Shown one piece after another: positions 10,331 through 22,000 of a DNA stretch of 64,000 nucleotides. The position numbers and the translations under genes were made by a program. The notes under the pieces were generated by a model. The model was not told where the DNA came from. It searched no databases and saw only the letters and a program-made list of their open reading frames with translations. Source of the stretch: Cadophora sp. MPI-SDFR-AT-0126 (lineage: Eukaryota > Ascomycota > Leotiomycetes > Helotiales > Ploettnerulaceae); contig JAGMVK010000028.1 in the NCBI GenBank assembly GCA_020747065.1, positions 62,001 to 126,000 of the forward strand, read 5' to 3'. Within the stretch, counting starts at the first letter, position 1, and each line of letters opens with the position of its first letter.

Positions 10331-11897
10331 TGTGTGTGGGTTTGGATTTGAGTAGGCTGAGTTAGTGAAGTGGTATTTTGTGGTTGGTGGTATGGAGGTT
10401 GGTGGTTTGTTTTGTTTCGACGGTGATGTGATGTTGAAGGAAGAGGAGAGGAGAGGAGGAGAAAGTGAGGGGTGGCATGATGGAGGGGTAATTCTGTAAG
10501 GGTCTGGATGACGTCATCAGCGTGCAGCTGGATCAGAAGTGAGTCGGGCAGTTGCAGACTCTCAAACCATTTTGACCTTGCAAAGAAGATATATCAAAGT
10601 ATTTAGAATACATTTACGGCAGATACCCTTGGTGTAAGTCAAATATCATAAAAGGATGGGCATGGAGGTAAATGGTTGGTGGGACAGTGCCTTCAGGGCT
10701 TGTTTCGGCGTGGAGTACCAAATTCTGGGCTACCTCCAGGGGTGTACCGCTGGAATTATGCGCTAATTGGGACTGCAGGTCACTACTTTTAACGTACCAG
10801 CCCCTGCCTGGAGCAGGTGCGGGGTGCTTAGAGATCGTTCGAATTTCAATCACTATCATCACTTCAATACAGCTTGATAATGGATTATGCAGTCATTGTG
10901 AATTTAAGATTATCTCATGGGAAGTATAGTGATCTCTCATACAGAATTATTATGAGTTGCAATTTTACACAAATGTACAAAAAGTTGTACCTAAATGCCG
11001 GATACTCCCAGCTTGCTTCCAAAGAATGATCTTGCATCCAACAAGCAAACAGAGGACGGAGAGTAGCATATCACCATGCACCTCCCAAAGATAATCTGTA
11101 GCATTTGAAAAACTCCCCAGATCCTATTCAGATCTATTCTCATACCAAGCTCTAACCACAGCCTTCTCAGTCAAACCCATCGCGTGGAACCCCACAAACG
11201 CGCATGAAGCCGCTTCAATAATGCATCAGCCTGATCCTCATACAAACGCCAGAGAAATACTGTGGTGGGGATCGACCTCGGTACACTTTTGTCACCTGAC
11301 CTGTGCACTCAGCATTGTACTTAAGCTGAGATCTCCCCGAGAGATTAGAAACAACAACAACAGCTCTTTTCCCTCTAATAGGTTTTACACTTCTTTCTTC
11401 ACTCGACAATTCGCACTCTTCAGATATGTGATATCTTTTGATTCCGTCTATCTGTTATTTCGCAAACCTCACACCTTATGTACTATGCATTTGCTACTCT
11501 CTTGTCGTGTGGAGATTGGGGTCTTCCCCTCCACAATACACAACAGTGAATAGACGTTTGTTTGTTTGAATCGTCCATCAAGATCCACCCAAGTACCCAC
11601 AAGTCCGATATCTCTTCTACAGCTCAAGAACTCTGGTCTCGGCCCATAAGAAATATATGCCCCAGCCATATTTGCCGATATCAATGCTCGCCTTCATGCG
11701 ATCCATAAAGATGCTCGTCCTTCCATACCCAGCTGAAAAATGATTTCCGCTCCTGTGCCTCTGACCGTGTTCCTGTCGTTTAAGACAATCCATTGGTTTC
11801 AAGTCCCGATAGTCTTCTCTGCAGTGCCGAATCCCCAGCATGCAAATTACCATCCCATCAAGAGCAAGCCCCAACGCTCAACCCAAACACTGTCCCA
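10331..11897. other. Intergenic, no gene seen
   Basis: The open frames here overlap on both strands and lack motifs or convincing splice structure. Confidence 0.45.
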
Positions 11898-12125
11898 TTA
11901 AACCTCTGCCCTCACCTCCCCATCTCCCACCAACACCCCCCTATCCAAACAAACCCCTTTCAACGTCCCATTCCACTCCCCTCCCTTCCCATCAACAGCG
12001 AACGAGAATGCGTCCGACTCGTAATCCCCGAAGACATGGACGACCCCTTGCTGAGTGTGACCAAGAGATAGATAATAAGTAAGAGCATAGACGAGCAGCA
12101 TATAGCAGCAAACGAGAGACCCCAT
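11898..12125 (-). CDS. Possible small hydrophobic-leader ORF, unrecognised
   Basis: An ATG at 12125 opens 75 residues. A hydrophobic leader (LVCCYMLLVYALTYYLSLG) is followed by a polar part with FGDYESDAFSFAVDG. It could be a small secreted or membrane-anchored protein, or the first exon of a longer one. No family is recognised, and a complete gene model cannot be built. Confidence 0.2.
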   Translation of the reverse strand: MGSLVCCYMLLVYALTYYLSLGHTQQGVVHVFGDYESDAFSFAVDGKGGEWNGTLKGVCLDRGVLVGDGEVRAEV

Positions 12126-12836
12126 GGTTTTGGATGGGGTTGTGGTTGTGGCATGGATGGTCGAGCGGGAGGGAGGTTGGAGGTAAGTAAATGATGAGTA
12201 TTCGAACTTATGAAAAGGAGAAAGAGTTTTTAGGGTGGAAGAGTTGCTTATATAAACGAAAGATTTCTTCTCGTTTTTTGAGAACAAGTACACCGAGACT
12301 CAGCTGATATATTTTTTTTATCTCATCCTCATTGACATCTCATCCCCTCCCCTGTCTGATCGTGTATTTTCCCTGGGCACGCCGTTCATTCAGCCAATCA
12401 GAGAGACTCGCCTTTCGATGTATCCACTCGCGCCGTTTATTTGGCCAATGGTTCACAACCGAGTTCACTGCCACGTCTCGATCGGTAAACAAATGTACCG
12501 TCGCCATGGTTGGTATCACTGGTTGTGCGTATTGTTCAGGGGATTGTTACGCAAGGTGTGTTCTCAGGAGAATAATGTTCGATTTTTCAGTGGCTTGGAG
12601 GATTTGATGAGTGGGTGGGTTTATGGTGTGTGACTGGAGAACTCAACGAGATCTTCTGGACTGGAGTACAGGGCTAACGTTCTCGGTTTCAAGTAGAAAG
12701 AACACTGAATTGATTCCAAGGTCGATACAAAGCCTCAAAAGACCAATTCTTTTTATATTTTACACAACCCTCTATTACCAACCCCAACAAAGCCAACATA
12801 ATCCGCTCCAAGAATTTACCCCAAATCTTTTCTTTT
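12126..12836. other. Intergenic, no gene seen
   Basis: No supported gene lies upstream of the alcohol dehydrogenase stop. The sequence contains short AT-rich runs only. Confidence 0.4.
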
Positions 12837-13918
12837 TCAACAAACATGTCCCGCCCCCTGCGTCACAACCAAAACCCCCCTATACCTCATCTTCCCCTCC
12901 TTCAGCCTCCCCATCGCCTTCTCAATCCCCCCCACCGTCATGACAAACTCCTCAATGATAGGCTTGACACCGTGCCTCGACGCAAACTCCAGCATCTTCC
13001 GGTGCGTCACCACGGGACTGACCACACTGCCCTGGACGCGCATCTCCAGGTTGATCATCGTCTGGTAGGGCAGCACGAGGTCGCCTTTGTCAATGGAGAG
13101 TGGGTAGATGGCGCCGCGGGGGGCGATTAGTGGGAGGTAGACGTTCCAATTTGGGGGCTTGCTTGTTGTGACGAAGAGATGGTCGAGTGGGGGACCGATA
13201 TCCAGTTCATCTTTCCCTCTCGTAGCAACGAATTGACTCGCACCCAACCCCCTAGCCTCCTCGCGCTTATCCTCCGTGCTGCTGAAAACCACAACATCGC
13301 AGCCCATCTTACTCGCAAACTGCACCGCCAGATGACCCAGCCCACCAACGCCAATGACACCCACGCGATCGGTAGACTTGACGTCGCGCATAGCGTGGAA
13401 TACCGTCGCGCCGCCGCACATGAGCGGAGCGGCGTGCTGGAGTTCCATGGAGGCGGGGATCTTGAAGAGGAATTCGGGCTTCCAGACGCCGTGCGTGGCG
13501 AAGGAGCCTTGGTCGAGGTTGGCGTTGCCGTAGGCTTTGCTGTGGGGGCAGAGGTTCTCGAGGCCCGAGAGGCATTGATTGCAGTTGCCGCAGGTGGAGT
13601 GGACCCAGCCCCACCCAACGCGGTCGTTTATGGTGAGGGTTTTGACATCTTTACCTACTTGCTGGGGTTGTGTTATTAATGTGCTGTGTGTATGGAATGG
13701 ATGGTTTGGATGAGGGAGGGAGGTACGGTACTTACTTCAACTATTCCGGCGCCTTCGTGCCCGAGGGCCATATCTGTGTTCTGGAAATGTATGTCGGTGC
13801 CACAGAGGCCCGAGTGTGTGATCTTGACGAGTACTTCGTCTGGTCCCACCTCTCGGGTTGTCTTGCTTTGGATGATTGTCCCATTTTTGGAGCCTTTGAA
13901 GACGGTGAATGATACCAT
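12837..13918 (-). CDS. Zinc-dependent alcohol dehydrogenase (MDR superfamily)
   Basis: Two exons (13918-13736, 13661-12837), 335 residues. Medium-chain dehydrogenases interconvert alcohols and aldehydes with NAD(P)H. An N-terminal GroES-like domain holds the catalytic-zinc Cys (SGLCGTDIHF) and the GHEGAG motif. The structural-zinc cluster CGNCNQCLSGLENLC follows directly. The Rossmann motif GVGGLGHLAVQFASKMG begins the coenzyme domain. The pattern GWGWVHSTCGNC with CPHSKAYGNANLDQG resembles the cinnamyl/ADH6-YahK class, which is usually NADPH-dependent with broad aldehyde specificity. The intron (GTAAGT to CAG) joins VE to QVGKDVKTL in phase 0. No targeting signal is seen, so it is probably cytosolic. 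Confidence 0.92.
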
Positions 13919-15052
13919 TTTTGATGCAATTTGAATGTTAGAGAAGTGACTTAGTGCTGATGGGCTTGAAGAAACGATGATGATTGAAGGAAAAAGGCGT
14001 TATGTTCGAATTGCTGATCTTTAATTGGGACGAGACAGCCTTCAGCTTGTGCTTTGTGTATATCATATCAGAAGTGCGTCCTCCTCAATTGCCGTCTTGG
14101 CTTAACGCATCCTGCTGACTTGAAGAATGTATCTAACGAGCAACGATCCAATGACACGGAACCAACCAAAGTATAAAACAAATAGAATGCAAGTACGCTT
14201 ACAAAGCTCATACTCGACATGGTATTCCTCCACAACGAAATGTATAGTAGCACAGACACAACCTTAGCACCAGTGAGCGTCTCTGCATCGTACCAATATT
14301 CCAAAAGTGCCGTGTAACCACATTTGCTCCACCCAATCCAAACAAATCGTCGTCATCAGGAAATCTAGACTTGGACTTACGCAAGACCTGACAAACCATG
14401 CAGAAGCAACGTGGAAAAACGCACCCCACAAGCTTGATCTAGACTTGAAACCTTACAAACTTCCATTGACCAACAATCATCTAGACATTGGCCCATCGTG
14501 GTATGATTCTTCTGCCCCACCCCTCATGCCGAGTGAAGCGAGCTAAGCGAGGAAGAGCTTCTGCAGTCAGCACACCTGCGTAACAACTCTCCACCTTCAG
14601 CCTGTGCCCCTAACCCGCATTATCATCACCCCGCACCGTTTCGTTCCGCGCCAATGAGGGGATATTGCGATTGACAGCGTGGCCACTTATATTTCGGTGC
14701 CGAGATATGAGAAGCCGAGATCTTGTCCGGATGTGAATGATATTTCCGAGTGGCTTCATTCAGCGGAGCTGGAAGGCTGCCAACAGAAGATGGCTGATGC
14801 GGTGTGATTTGTCAGGAATTGAGGGTATAGTATCGTTGAGCTCATGGGGTTAAGGGCGTAGTCGATCGGAGATGGCTGGAAGTTTGCAATGATGCTTGTT
14901 GGTGTTGTGAGGCTGGATCGTGGGAGTCTTGTATATATATTTCGAACCCGCCACCTCACTCTCAGCCTCAGCATCAAACCAGCATCCCCCACACTGCGAC
15001 CTCAATCACTCAAACATCTCTTCGAGTCTGAAAAATCCAATCTTCCAGCAAC
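13919..15052. other. Divergent intergenic region, ADH / DJ-1-like
   Basis: No gene is seen. The region separates two genes transcribed away from each other and carries a TATA-like element near the right end. Confidence 0.5.
14930..14940 (+). promoter_or_regulatory. TATA-like element of the DJ-1-like gene
   Basis: TGTATATATAT about 115 bp upstream of the ATG at 15053. Confidence 0.45.
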
Positions 15053-15853
15053 ATGTCTAAGCCTAGGATCTTGACCGTTTTGTCTTCCCACTCAGCAGGA
15101 TGGTACCTGGTAAGAGCATGTATCCCTCATTTCCCTCCATTGATTTTGACAAAGACCTTCTCAGCCAGAGCTAGCACACCCATACGAAGTCTTATCACCA
15201 TACTGCGAAATGATCATGGCATCTCCCAAAGGCGGCGCCACGATCTTGGACCCAGTCTCCATCGAGCTCTTCAAAGACGACGCATACTGTGTCGAATTCG
15301 CAGCCACGAAATCCAAGTTATGGCTTGAGACTGAGCCGCTAGAATCATTCATAGGGAAGGCGAAGGAGTTTACTGCAATTCTCTATGTTGGCGGGTTTGG
15401 ACGTGAGTTTTGACTTTGAAACTCGAGAGGAGCAGGATTTTCGTTGATAGGAGATGTTTAGCCATGTTTGACCTCTCCGACAACCCCACTTCCGCCCAAT
15501 TGATCCAAGAATTCTACGTCGCAGACCGGATCGTCTCAACCGTGTGCCACGGCGCTGCCGCACTTCTCAAAGCTAAGCTCCCCGACGGAACACTTCTGGT
15601 AGCCGGCGAGAAGATCACGGGTTTCAGCGGCCAGGAGGAGATTGATGTGGATAGGCAGAAGGACATGCCGTTCCATTTGGAAAACGCTCTGAATGAGGCG
15701 AGTGGCGGGAATTATGAGAAGGCGGAGAAAGCTTGGGCGCCGCATGTGGTTGTTAGTAGTACGAAGAGGTTGGTGATGGGGCAGAACCCGGCGAGTGCGG
15801 CACCATTTGCGCAGGCGTTGTTGAAGAAGATTCAGGCTTATCCGGCGGCTTGA
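15053..15853 (+). CDS. DJ-1/PfpI-family protein, Hsp31-like
   Basis: Three exons (15053-15109, 15165-15402, 15462-15853) give 228 residues. The DJ-1/ThiJ/PfpI superfamily includes Hsp31-like chaperone/glyoxalase III enzymes that detoxify methylglyoxal. Visible family features are ILTVLSSHSAGWYLPELAHP at the N-terminus, YVGGFGPMFDL in the middle and the nucleophile elbow STVCHGAAALL with the catalytic Cys-His pair. The C-terminal half has FSGQEEIDVDR and MPFHLENAL, as in Hsp31-type members. The acceptor at 15461 was chosen because it restores GGFGPMFDL. The gene ends 110 bp from the convergent Zn2Cys6 gene. No targeting sequence is seen. Confidence 0.92.
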
Positions 15854-15963
15854 AGGGTTGATGTCAGAATTGATCTGTTGAAGAAAGGTTCAGAATACAT
15901 CTTAATGAATTCATTGCCTCGAACCAGGATGTGTACTCAATCTCTTGAGAAGAGAGCGACTGC

Positions 15964-17867
15964 TTACGGTTGCTCGATAAATCCTTCTCGGACGTTCGTT
16001 GACAAGTATCCGTGCCATCCTCCCTGCACAGCTTGCCGCCAAGAATCAAAGAGGTCGAATGCATGGGGTCTGAGTGGCAAGTTCACGTCGTCAGAAATAA
16101 CACTATCATAGACCTCAACGTTCACGGCTTGCATGACTCCTTGTGGGTCTTGTTTCCAGGAAGCTTTTGCAACGACCTGAACTGCATCTTCATCATTGTC
16201 AAGCTCAGTGTAACCATATCGCATATAGAAAGCCAAGATATCGCCATCTTCAGACACTGGCATCAATAGTGGGATGAGCCGACTCCGCAATGGGCCCAGG
16301 TAGGAGTTCACACCCAGCCGTTCCGGGTTGTTTCGATTAATCCTCGCTTGCAACTGGCACATGATTTCGAGTGTGTTAGCCATCGCAAATCCATTTGAGA
16401 GTCCTTCGTGACCGATCACGCGAAGTGTATCGATTATCCACTGCTGCCAGGCTACCGAGTAACAGCGACGGGCTCCGTGGTAAACAAGAGTTGAAATCCC
16501 CATGTTCACGGCATCGCACGGCTTGTATGGTTTCGAGGAATTTTGATTGTCTCGCCCAGTCAAGCCGGCTGTAATTGACAGCGTCTGATAAACAAGATTG
16601 AAAGCTTCGAGTTCTCGCGGTTGTGGATCAGGGTCGGTTGTGCTGAGCATTGCCACTGCACAGCCCAAATAGCAATTCGCTGTAGCGAGGTTGAGAGCTG
16701 CATCGTTACAAGCGAATCGACATGGCCGAGGTGGAATTGGATGCGTCGCGACATCTTTAGGATCCAAAGCTTCGATCACTTCAAGTTCCTGGCAGCTCTC
16801 GAAAGTGCCCGGTGAATTTGCTTTCCAGAGCTGCATTTCCGAATAGAAACCAAGAAGCTCGGCACGATTCGGACGTTCCGAGACTGGACTCCAGCATCCC
16901 CAAACGACTCGGCTGAATGTGTTGTGAGCACAGATTATTTGTATCTGGCGGAAGCCTTCACTAGCAATTCGATCATTGAGCGTCATTCCGCAGTATTCGA
17001 TTGCCGGTCTGTTCCAGAATGGGCGCTCCATGATTGCTCTGTCTGAGAAACGTAGGAACGACGAGCATGCGTAGGGCACTACTTTCTGTGCGAGAAAGTC
17101 TAGCCGTAACATTGCATCGTAGACTGGAATCATGTTTGAGATCTCCCGCTCGGAAAGTTGTTCTTCAGAGTTCCTCATGACCTGGATCGCAGCCCAAAGA
17201 TGACCAAAAGCACCTTTTGGATTCTCCATAAAACACTAGGGGAAATAAGCAATATTCCACTTCTACTTTCCAATAAACATACCTCAAAATAAGCAAGTAG
17301 CATGAGAACGGCCATGATTGCAAGAATATCCGGCACTGATCTACTACCTAGATGACTGGGAAGCATTTGCAAAGTCTTGCCGTACGACTTCAACCCCAGA
17401 ACCTTCATCTGCGCCGCACCCTGGAGGTCTCTATGCTGGCAGGCCAAAAGAGTCGCACGATGCATCGCTCCGATCGCCAACAATGCTTCATACACTATAT
17501 CGACACCATACGACATCTGAGCGACCTGATCTCGCCAGAACTCGATATGGTCATTGCGGAAGAGGCGAACCGCTGTCGTCGTGATGAAGTGATGATACAG
17601 AGGCAGCTCTTCCTGTCTCCAGTTCGTGTGCCTCCATGCTAGATCCTGTACCAATTCTGATGAGCCTTCACGAGAGCTTTGCTGTGGCGATGTTCTCGTC
17701 ACGGATCGTGGACGCGGGGCTTCTCCTGCTGACCGCGGAGGATCGTACCCGCCACATTCGAAATTCGCAGTGCGACAGCGAGAGCAAGCTGGTTTTCCTT
17801 CGTCGCATTTCACACGTCTCCTTCGACATGTTATACAGCCGGTACGGACTCGTATTCTTCGGTCCAT
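15964..17867 (-). CDS. Zn2Cys6 transcription factor
   Basis: Two exons (17867-17283, 17235-15964), 618 residues. The N-terminal binuclear zinc cluster has Cys 11, 14, 21, 28, 31 and 38 with the basic run CRRRRVKC, the DNA-contacting helix of GAL4-type fungal activators. The long remainder is helical and resembles the fungal-specific transcription factor regulatory domain (ENPKGAFGHLWAAIQVM, LLGFYSEMQLWKA). The intron joins AYFE to CFMENPKG in phase 0 and has a clear GTATGT donor. It is a nuclear DNA-binding regulator. The target genes are unknown. The neighbouring DJ-1-like gene is convergent and shares no promoter with it. Confidence 0.92.
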
Positions 17868-18477
17868 GGCTGCGAAGATAATCGAGATGAGATATATTTG
17901 ATGTTCCGGATTGAAGGTGTGGCTTTGAGGACGTTGGAGGTTGAAGAATTGATTTCTAAGCAGGGCACAGCACTGTGCCCAGACTGACTAACTGGTGTGT
18001 GCAGAACGAGCCTGCAAATCAGGAAGTGCTCGCTAAAACTCAGGGGCGATTTCGGATTCGCTTCGCTGAATCGTTCACTGGTTCAATGATTTTAGGGGTA
18101 AACAATCAACGCTTTCAACTCTGCTGGGCTGGCCATGAAAGTGTCCAAAGACACAACTTTTAGGAACGAAACAAAATCATCAATAGAGTTGAATGAAAAG
18201 GATGTGATGGTTCATTGGCTCATGCCTGCTACAACATCGTTCTAACAAGGTACATCACTTCATTTAAGAGCGCTGCCTACGATCTTCGTCACCGAACATC
18301 GTGGAGTCGTTGAACCAGGCTTCCCAGTTTCAAGCAAGATCATGGTTCGGATAAACTCCACTCCACATGTGCCTTATAAACCCACGAAAGCTGACATCAT
18401 GCAGACAGAACAATCTAGCAAGAGATCCTCATTATATCATGAGTATGAGGCACAGTGGTACCTTTGTAGCTAGCCTA

Positions 18478-18509
<32 letters not shown>

Positions 18510-19095
18510 AAATAAACTGCCCAAAGGAAATATTCCGCAGGGCATATCCACTTTACAGACTACATGAATTCCCGCTCCAATTGGAATCGCCATGTTGAGC
18601 GGCGGCGGGCGGATGCGGTGCAAAGCGTGCGGCCGCAGATAGCTTATCCCATTTACCTCTTTTATGTTAAACGAATTATTAGTAGATACGTCGCAGTCGA
18701 TAAAGAGCACGTTGAATTGTTGTCAAGATCAACTCCACAAATGGCTAGGCTATCTGCGGGTTGGACGACTAGCAGTAGTGGTCTCACTACAGGCGTTTGA
18801 CGAGGTGTAGCCGCTAGTCCGGCTCATCTTGGAGACACTATCGTCAATCTCATGCACTTCCATTTTCCCATTAATTCGAAAAACAAACGCTGAACGCTGA
18901 GGGGCACGAGATGTCACTCAAGAACCAAAGCTCAAGAATCGGTAAATGAATTATCTACAAAAGAAAGGGTAGTATCATACCCCATTGTCTATCGTCTATC
19001 TGCATCTTCTCTGAGAGATTTTATCTTCCTCTGAGCGATTTTATCTTCCTCTCTAATTTGTCTATCATCGACGAAAGCATAATCCATCTCATTCC
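17868..19095. other. Intergenic with long poly-G tract, no gene seen
   Basis: No credible gene. The stretch holds a 29-base G run, and a tandem TTTTATCTTCCTCT pair near 19018-19053. Confidence 0.5.
18481..18509. repeat. Poly-G homopolymer, 29 bases
   Basis: An uninterrupted run of 29 G on the plus strand, flanked by CTAGGA and AAATAAAC. Such tracts are prone to slippage, so the exact length may vary between isolates or be an assembly artefact. Confidence 0.9.
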
Positions 19096-22000
19096 TCAAT
19101 TCGTCACGGACTTGTCGAGCGGATGTGAAGCAACTGCATCGCTCTTACTCAACTCCGAAATCAATCCATTCGTAGCCCAGGTTTGAAAAAGCGGGTAGGC
19201 GCCTAGAATTACAAAGTCAGCGCTGTTCTCACATTTTCGGGGCTGGAAAGCTGAACTTACTACAATCACCGCCAAAGTACGCTCCGTACCGCTCCTCCTG
19301 GCATGATCCTGAGCCGATAGTCGTCGCACAGTCCTTGACATTTGTTTGAGTGAGCGGTACCTCCATGTACGCGGCCTTGGACATGTCGTCTGCTTTGAAA
19401 GTTACGCCAAACCAGCCGTCGAGGGTGCCGCCTGAGACGACTTGTGTTGCGCTGCCAGAGTAGCCAGACCCGCAAGTGAGTGGGCCTGCTCGGCACTATT
19501 CTGAGGTTAGTATTATCTTGCGAACTCCATTTGAACATCTGAAATGGAAGTGAAAGAGGAAAGAGGAGACGTGGGTTACATACCACTGGAGGAAGAATGC
19601 CTCCATATTCACGGAAGTCGTCACACCATTCTGCACCACTGCACACTTCTGTCGAAACACCCTTGTAGACAACCACACCGTTGATAGTCCCCCTATCAGC
19701 CGTAGATTGCGAAGAAGACGTAATGATATACACAGCCAAGCAGTCAGGAATCAGAGCGGCGGCAGTATTACTAGGTGTAGACCCTCCGGATGTCTTTGTC
19801 GCAGTCGCAGTAACTAGAGGTGTTGACCCGCCCCAATTTCCGTAGTTTGGACTATCTGGATTCTGGACACTGTCTGGGTTCGAGGGATCCTCGAAATCGG
19901 GATTGTGAGTGAAGTTCGAGTTTGAACAGAAGTATCCAGAGCATATCACGCCGCAGCCTGCTCCTGATGTGCATGTAGGAGATGGGGTTACGGCGGATTG
20001 AATCGTGATGGGCGAGGGTACTGGCACACTACCAATAGCGCCGTCGCCGCCTACAACACTGCCGCTACCTGTTTGTCCATTCCAAATGACTTTCTGATCA
20101 TAGCGGATATTCAGTGCGTTTGCTGGAATGCCGGGGCGCCTTTGGCGAACGTATGCAAGGCGTAGGATCTCTGCCTTGACGGACGCGGCAGTGTTGAAAG
20201 TTCCTGGGGAAACACCTCGAAGGTAGGCGGCGAGTCCGGCGACTGTCGCTCCAGCGTATGATGTTCCGCTGGCGTATGTATACGCCGAGTAGCCACTCAG
20301 AGGATTTGGCAGAGCGACATAGGCACCAGGTGCATAGACAGTAACCCAGTCCGCCATGCTGTGGGCGTCATATGTCATGCCATCGCTTTGCACCGAGCCA
20401 GTGATAATCAGATCCGGAATGTAATTAGCGTTGGCTGGATCACCGAACAGCCCTGGGTAGCCTTGTGGATAGCCTACGGTATTGCCCGCGCCAGTCACGA
20501 AGACGGCTCCGGTATCAATGATCTTTTGGATGATGTATGCCATCTTTGCAAGGTACGCCGGCGTCAACTGGCTCTTGGGAATAGAAAGGGACATGTTGAC
20601 CACTGCGGACTTTCCCCTCGCCCATGCAACGATGTCCTCATGAATCTTGACGAGGGAATCGAGCCAGTGATCGTTAAATCTCTTCTCATAATTGATGACT
20701 GTGGCGGTCATTGAAGTTTTTTTACCTAGACCAAGGTTTTTTCCAGCCATCTTGCCGATGCATTTGGTTCCGTGGCGTTTGTCGTCGATCTCCTAGAGTA
20801 AGGCGACATGAGTCAGTATGCGTCTTCCGAGAGGTACCAAGAGAGTCTAGAGTAGATGTGAACTTCTCGGGGGCATGAAATGTAGAACACGCCGAGACTT
20901 AGGGGGTGTACATACTTGGACAGAAGACAGCGGGAACGGCCCGGGGTACAGAGGCGTGATTAGAAGATCGGACAGCTCATCATGGTTGGGTTCGAAGCCC
21001 CAATCACAACTGTAGAGATATGTTCCCTCCCCAGCTGAGTCGTCGTAGTTGAAAGACTGACCAATCCCGCCATTTGACGACTGGCTCGTTGGTGGCCACG
21101 AGAGCTGGATCATGTTCTCGTCGATGAGTCTGTCTTTGTACGGCACCGAGGCGCGCTTTTCTATCAGAGGCATGGTGTCATTGAAAAGATAATCGTTTTC
21201 ATGAGCTCCTTCATCTTGGACGCTTGGATTAGTGACAATGCCTTCATACGCGGCTGCAGTTGCTGGCCCTCGAGGGATGTAGACCTCTGCGACGCCTGCG
21301 ATGGTACTGAAGTATTCCGCTTGAAGATCGGTGCAACTATTGAGGTAGAAGAAGATGGTACCAAGAGCGTTACTCTTTGACTCGTAAGTGATCGTGGCCC
21401 GGCCTGCGAGTGAGGTTCTGATACTGGCAACGTTATTCGGATCAGTTGGAATGACGATTCTTGGCCAGGTGGTTGCCACTGAGGCTTCAGTGGTTGTGCG
21501 TGTAATATCTTCAGCACCGCAGCCCGTGACCTGCGTACAGAAAGAAATCGTAGTGGTTGCAGTGGTAGTCACTCGCTTCTTCAAGTTGGCAAACTCTCCA
21601 TATGGAATTTCAGGCCCTGGGGTGACTGAGGGGGCAGAAATTGCACGTTTGGCAACAATGTCGTAAGATAGTGTAGTAGTGCAGACACTGGCTACCGCAG
21701 TTTCGCAGTACTCCTCCGCGGGATCCTGGGCACGAAAGGTGGGTACGCGATTGGTGCCAATACTAAAGGTATTATTGTCAGTCTGTCGGAAAAAGAAGCA
21801 AGCAGGTTGATATACGTACGTTATTTCTGGCCAGTCAATCGGAGGTAGAGTGACTCCCGGGGGCAGTGGTGCTGGTCCAATGGGAGGTGGTCCTCCACTT
21901 TGCTAGATGTTAGTATGCAGTAGAGTAGGTGGAGGTTCTAGATCCTCACATAGGGTAAATGCCTGGGAGCCAGCCACTAAGAGTGATACCTCCGAAGTTC

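Noticed and set aside
13127..13679. Long open frames on both strands within the alcohol dehydrogenase
   Set aside because: They are out-of-frame shadows of the GC-rich coding exon, with low-complexity Ser/Arg/Pro products.
18432..18710. Open frame encoding a poly-proline run
   Set aside because: Produced only by the poly-G tract; no other coding signal.
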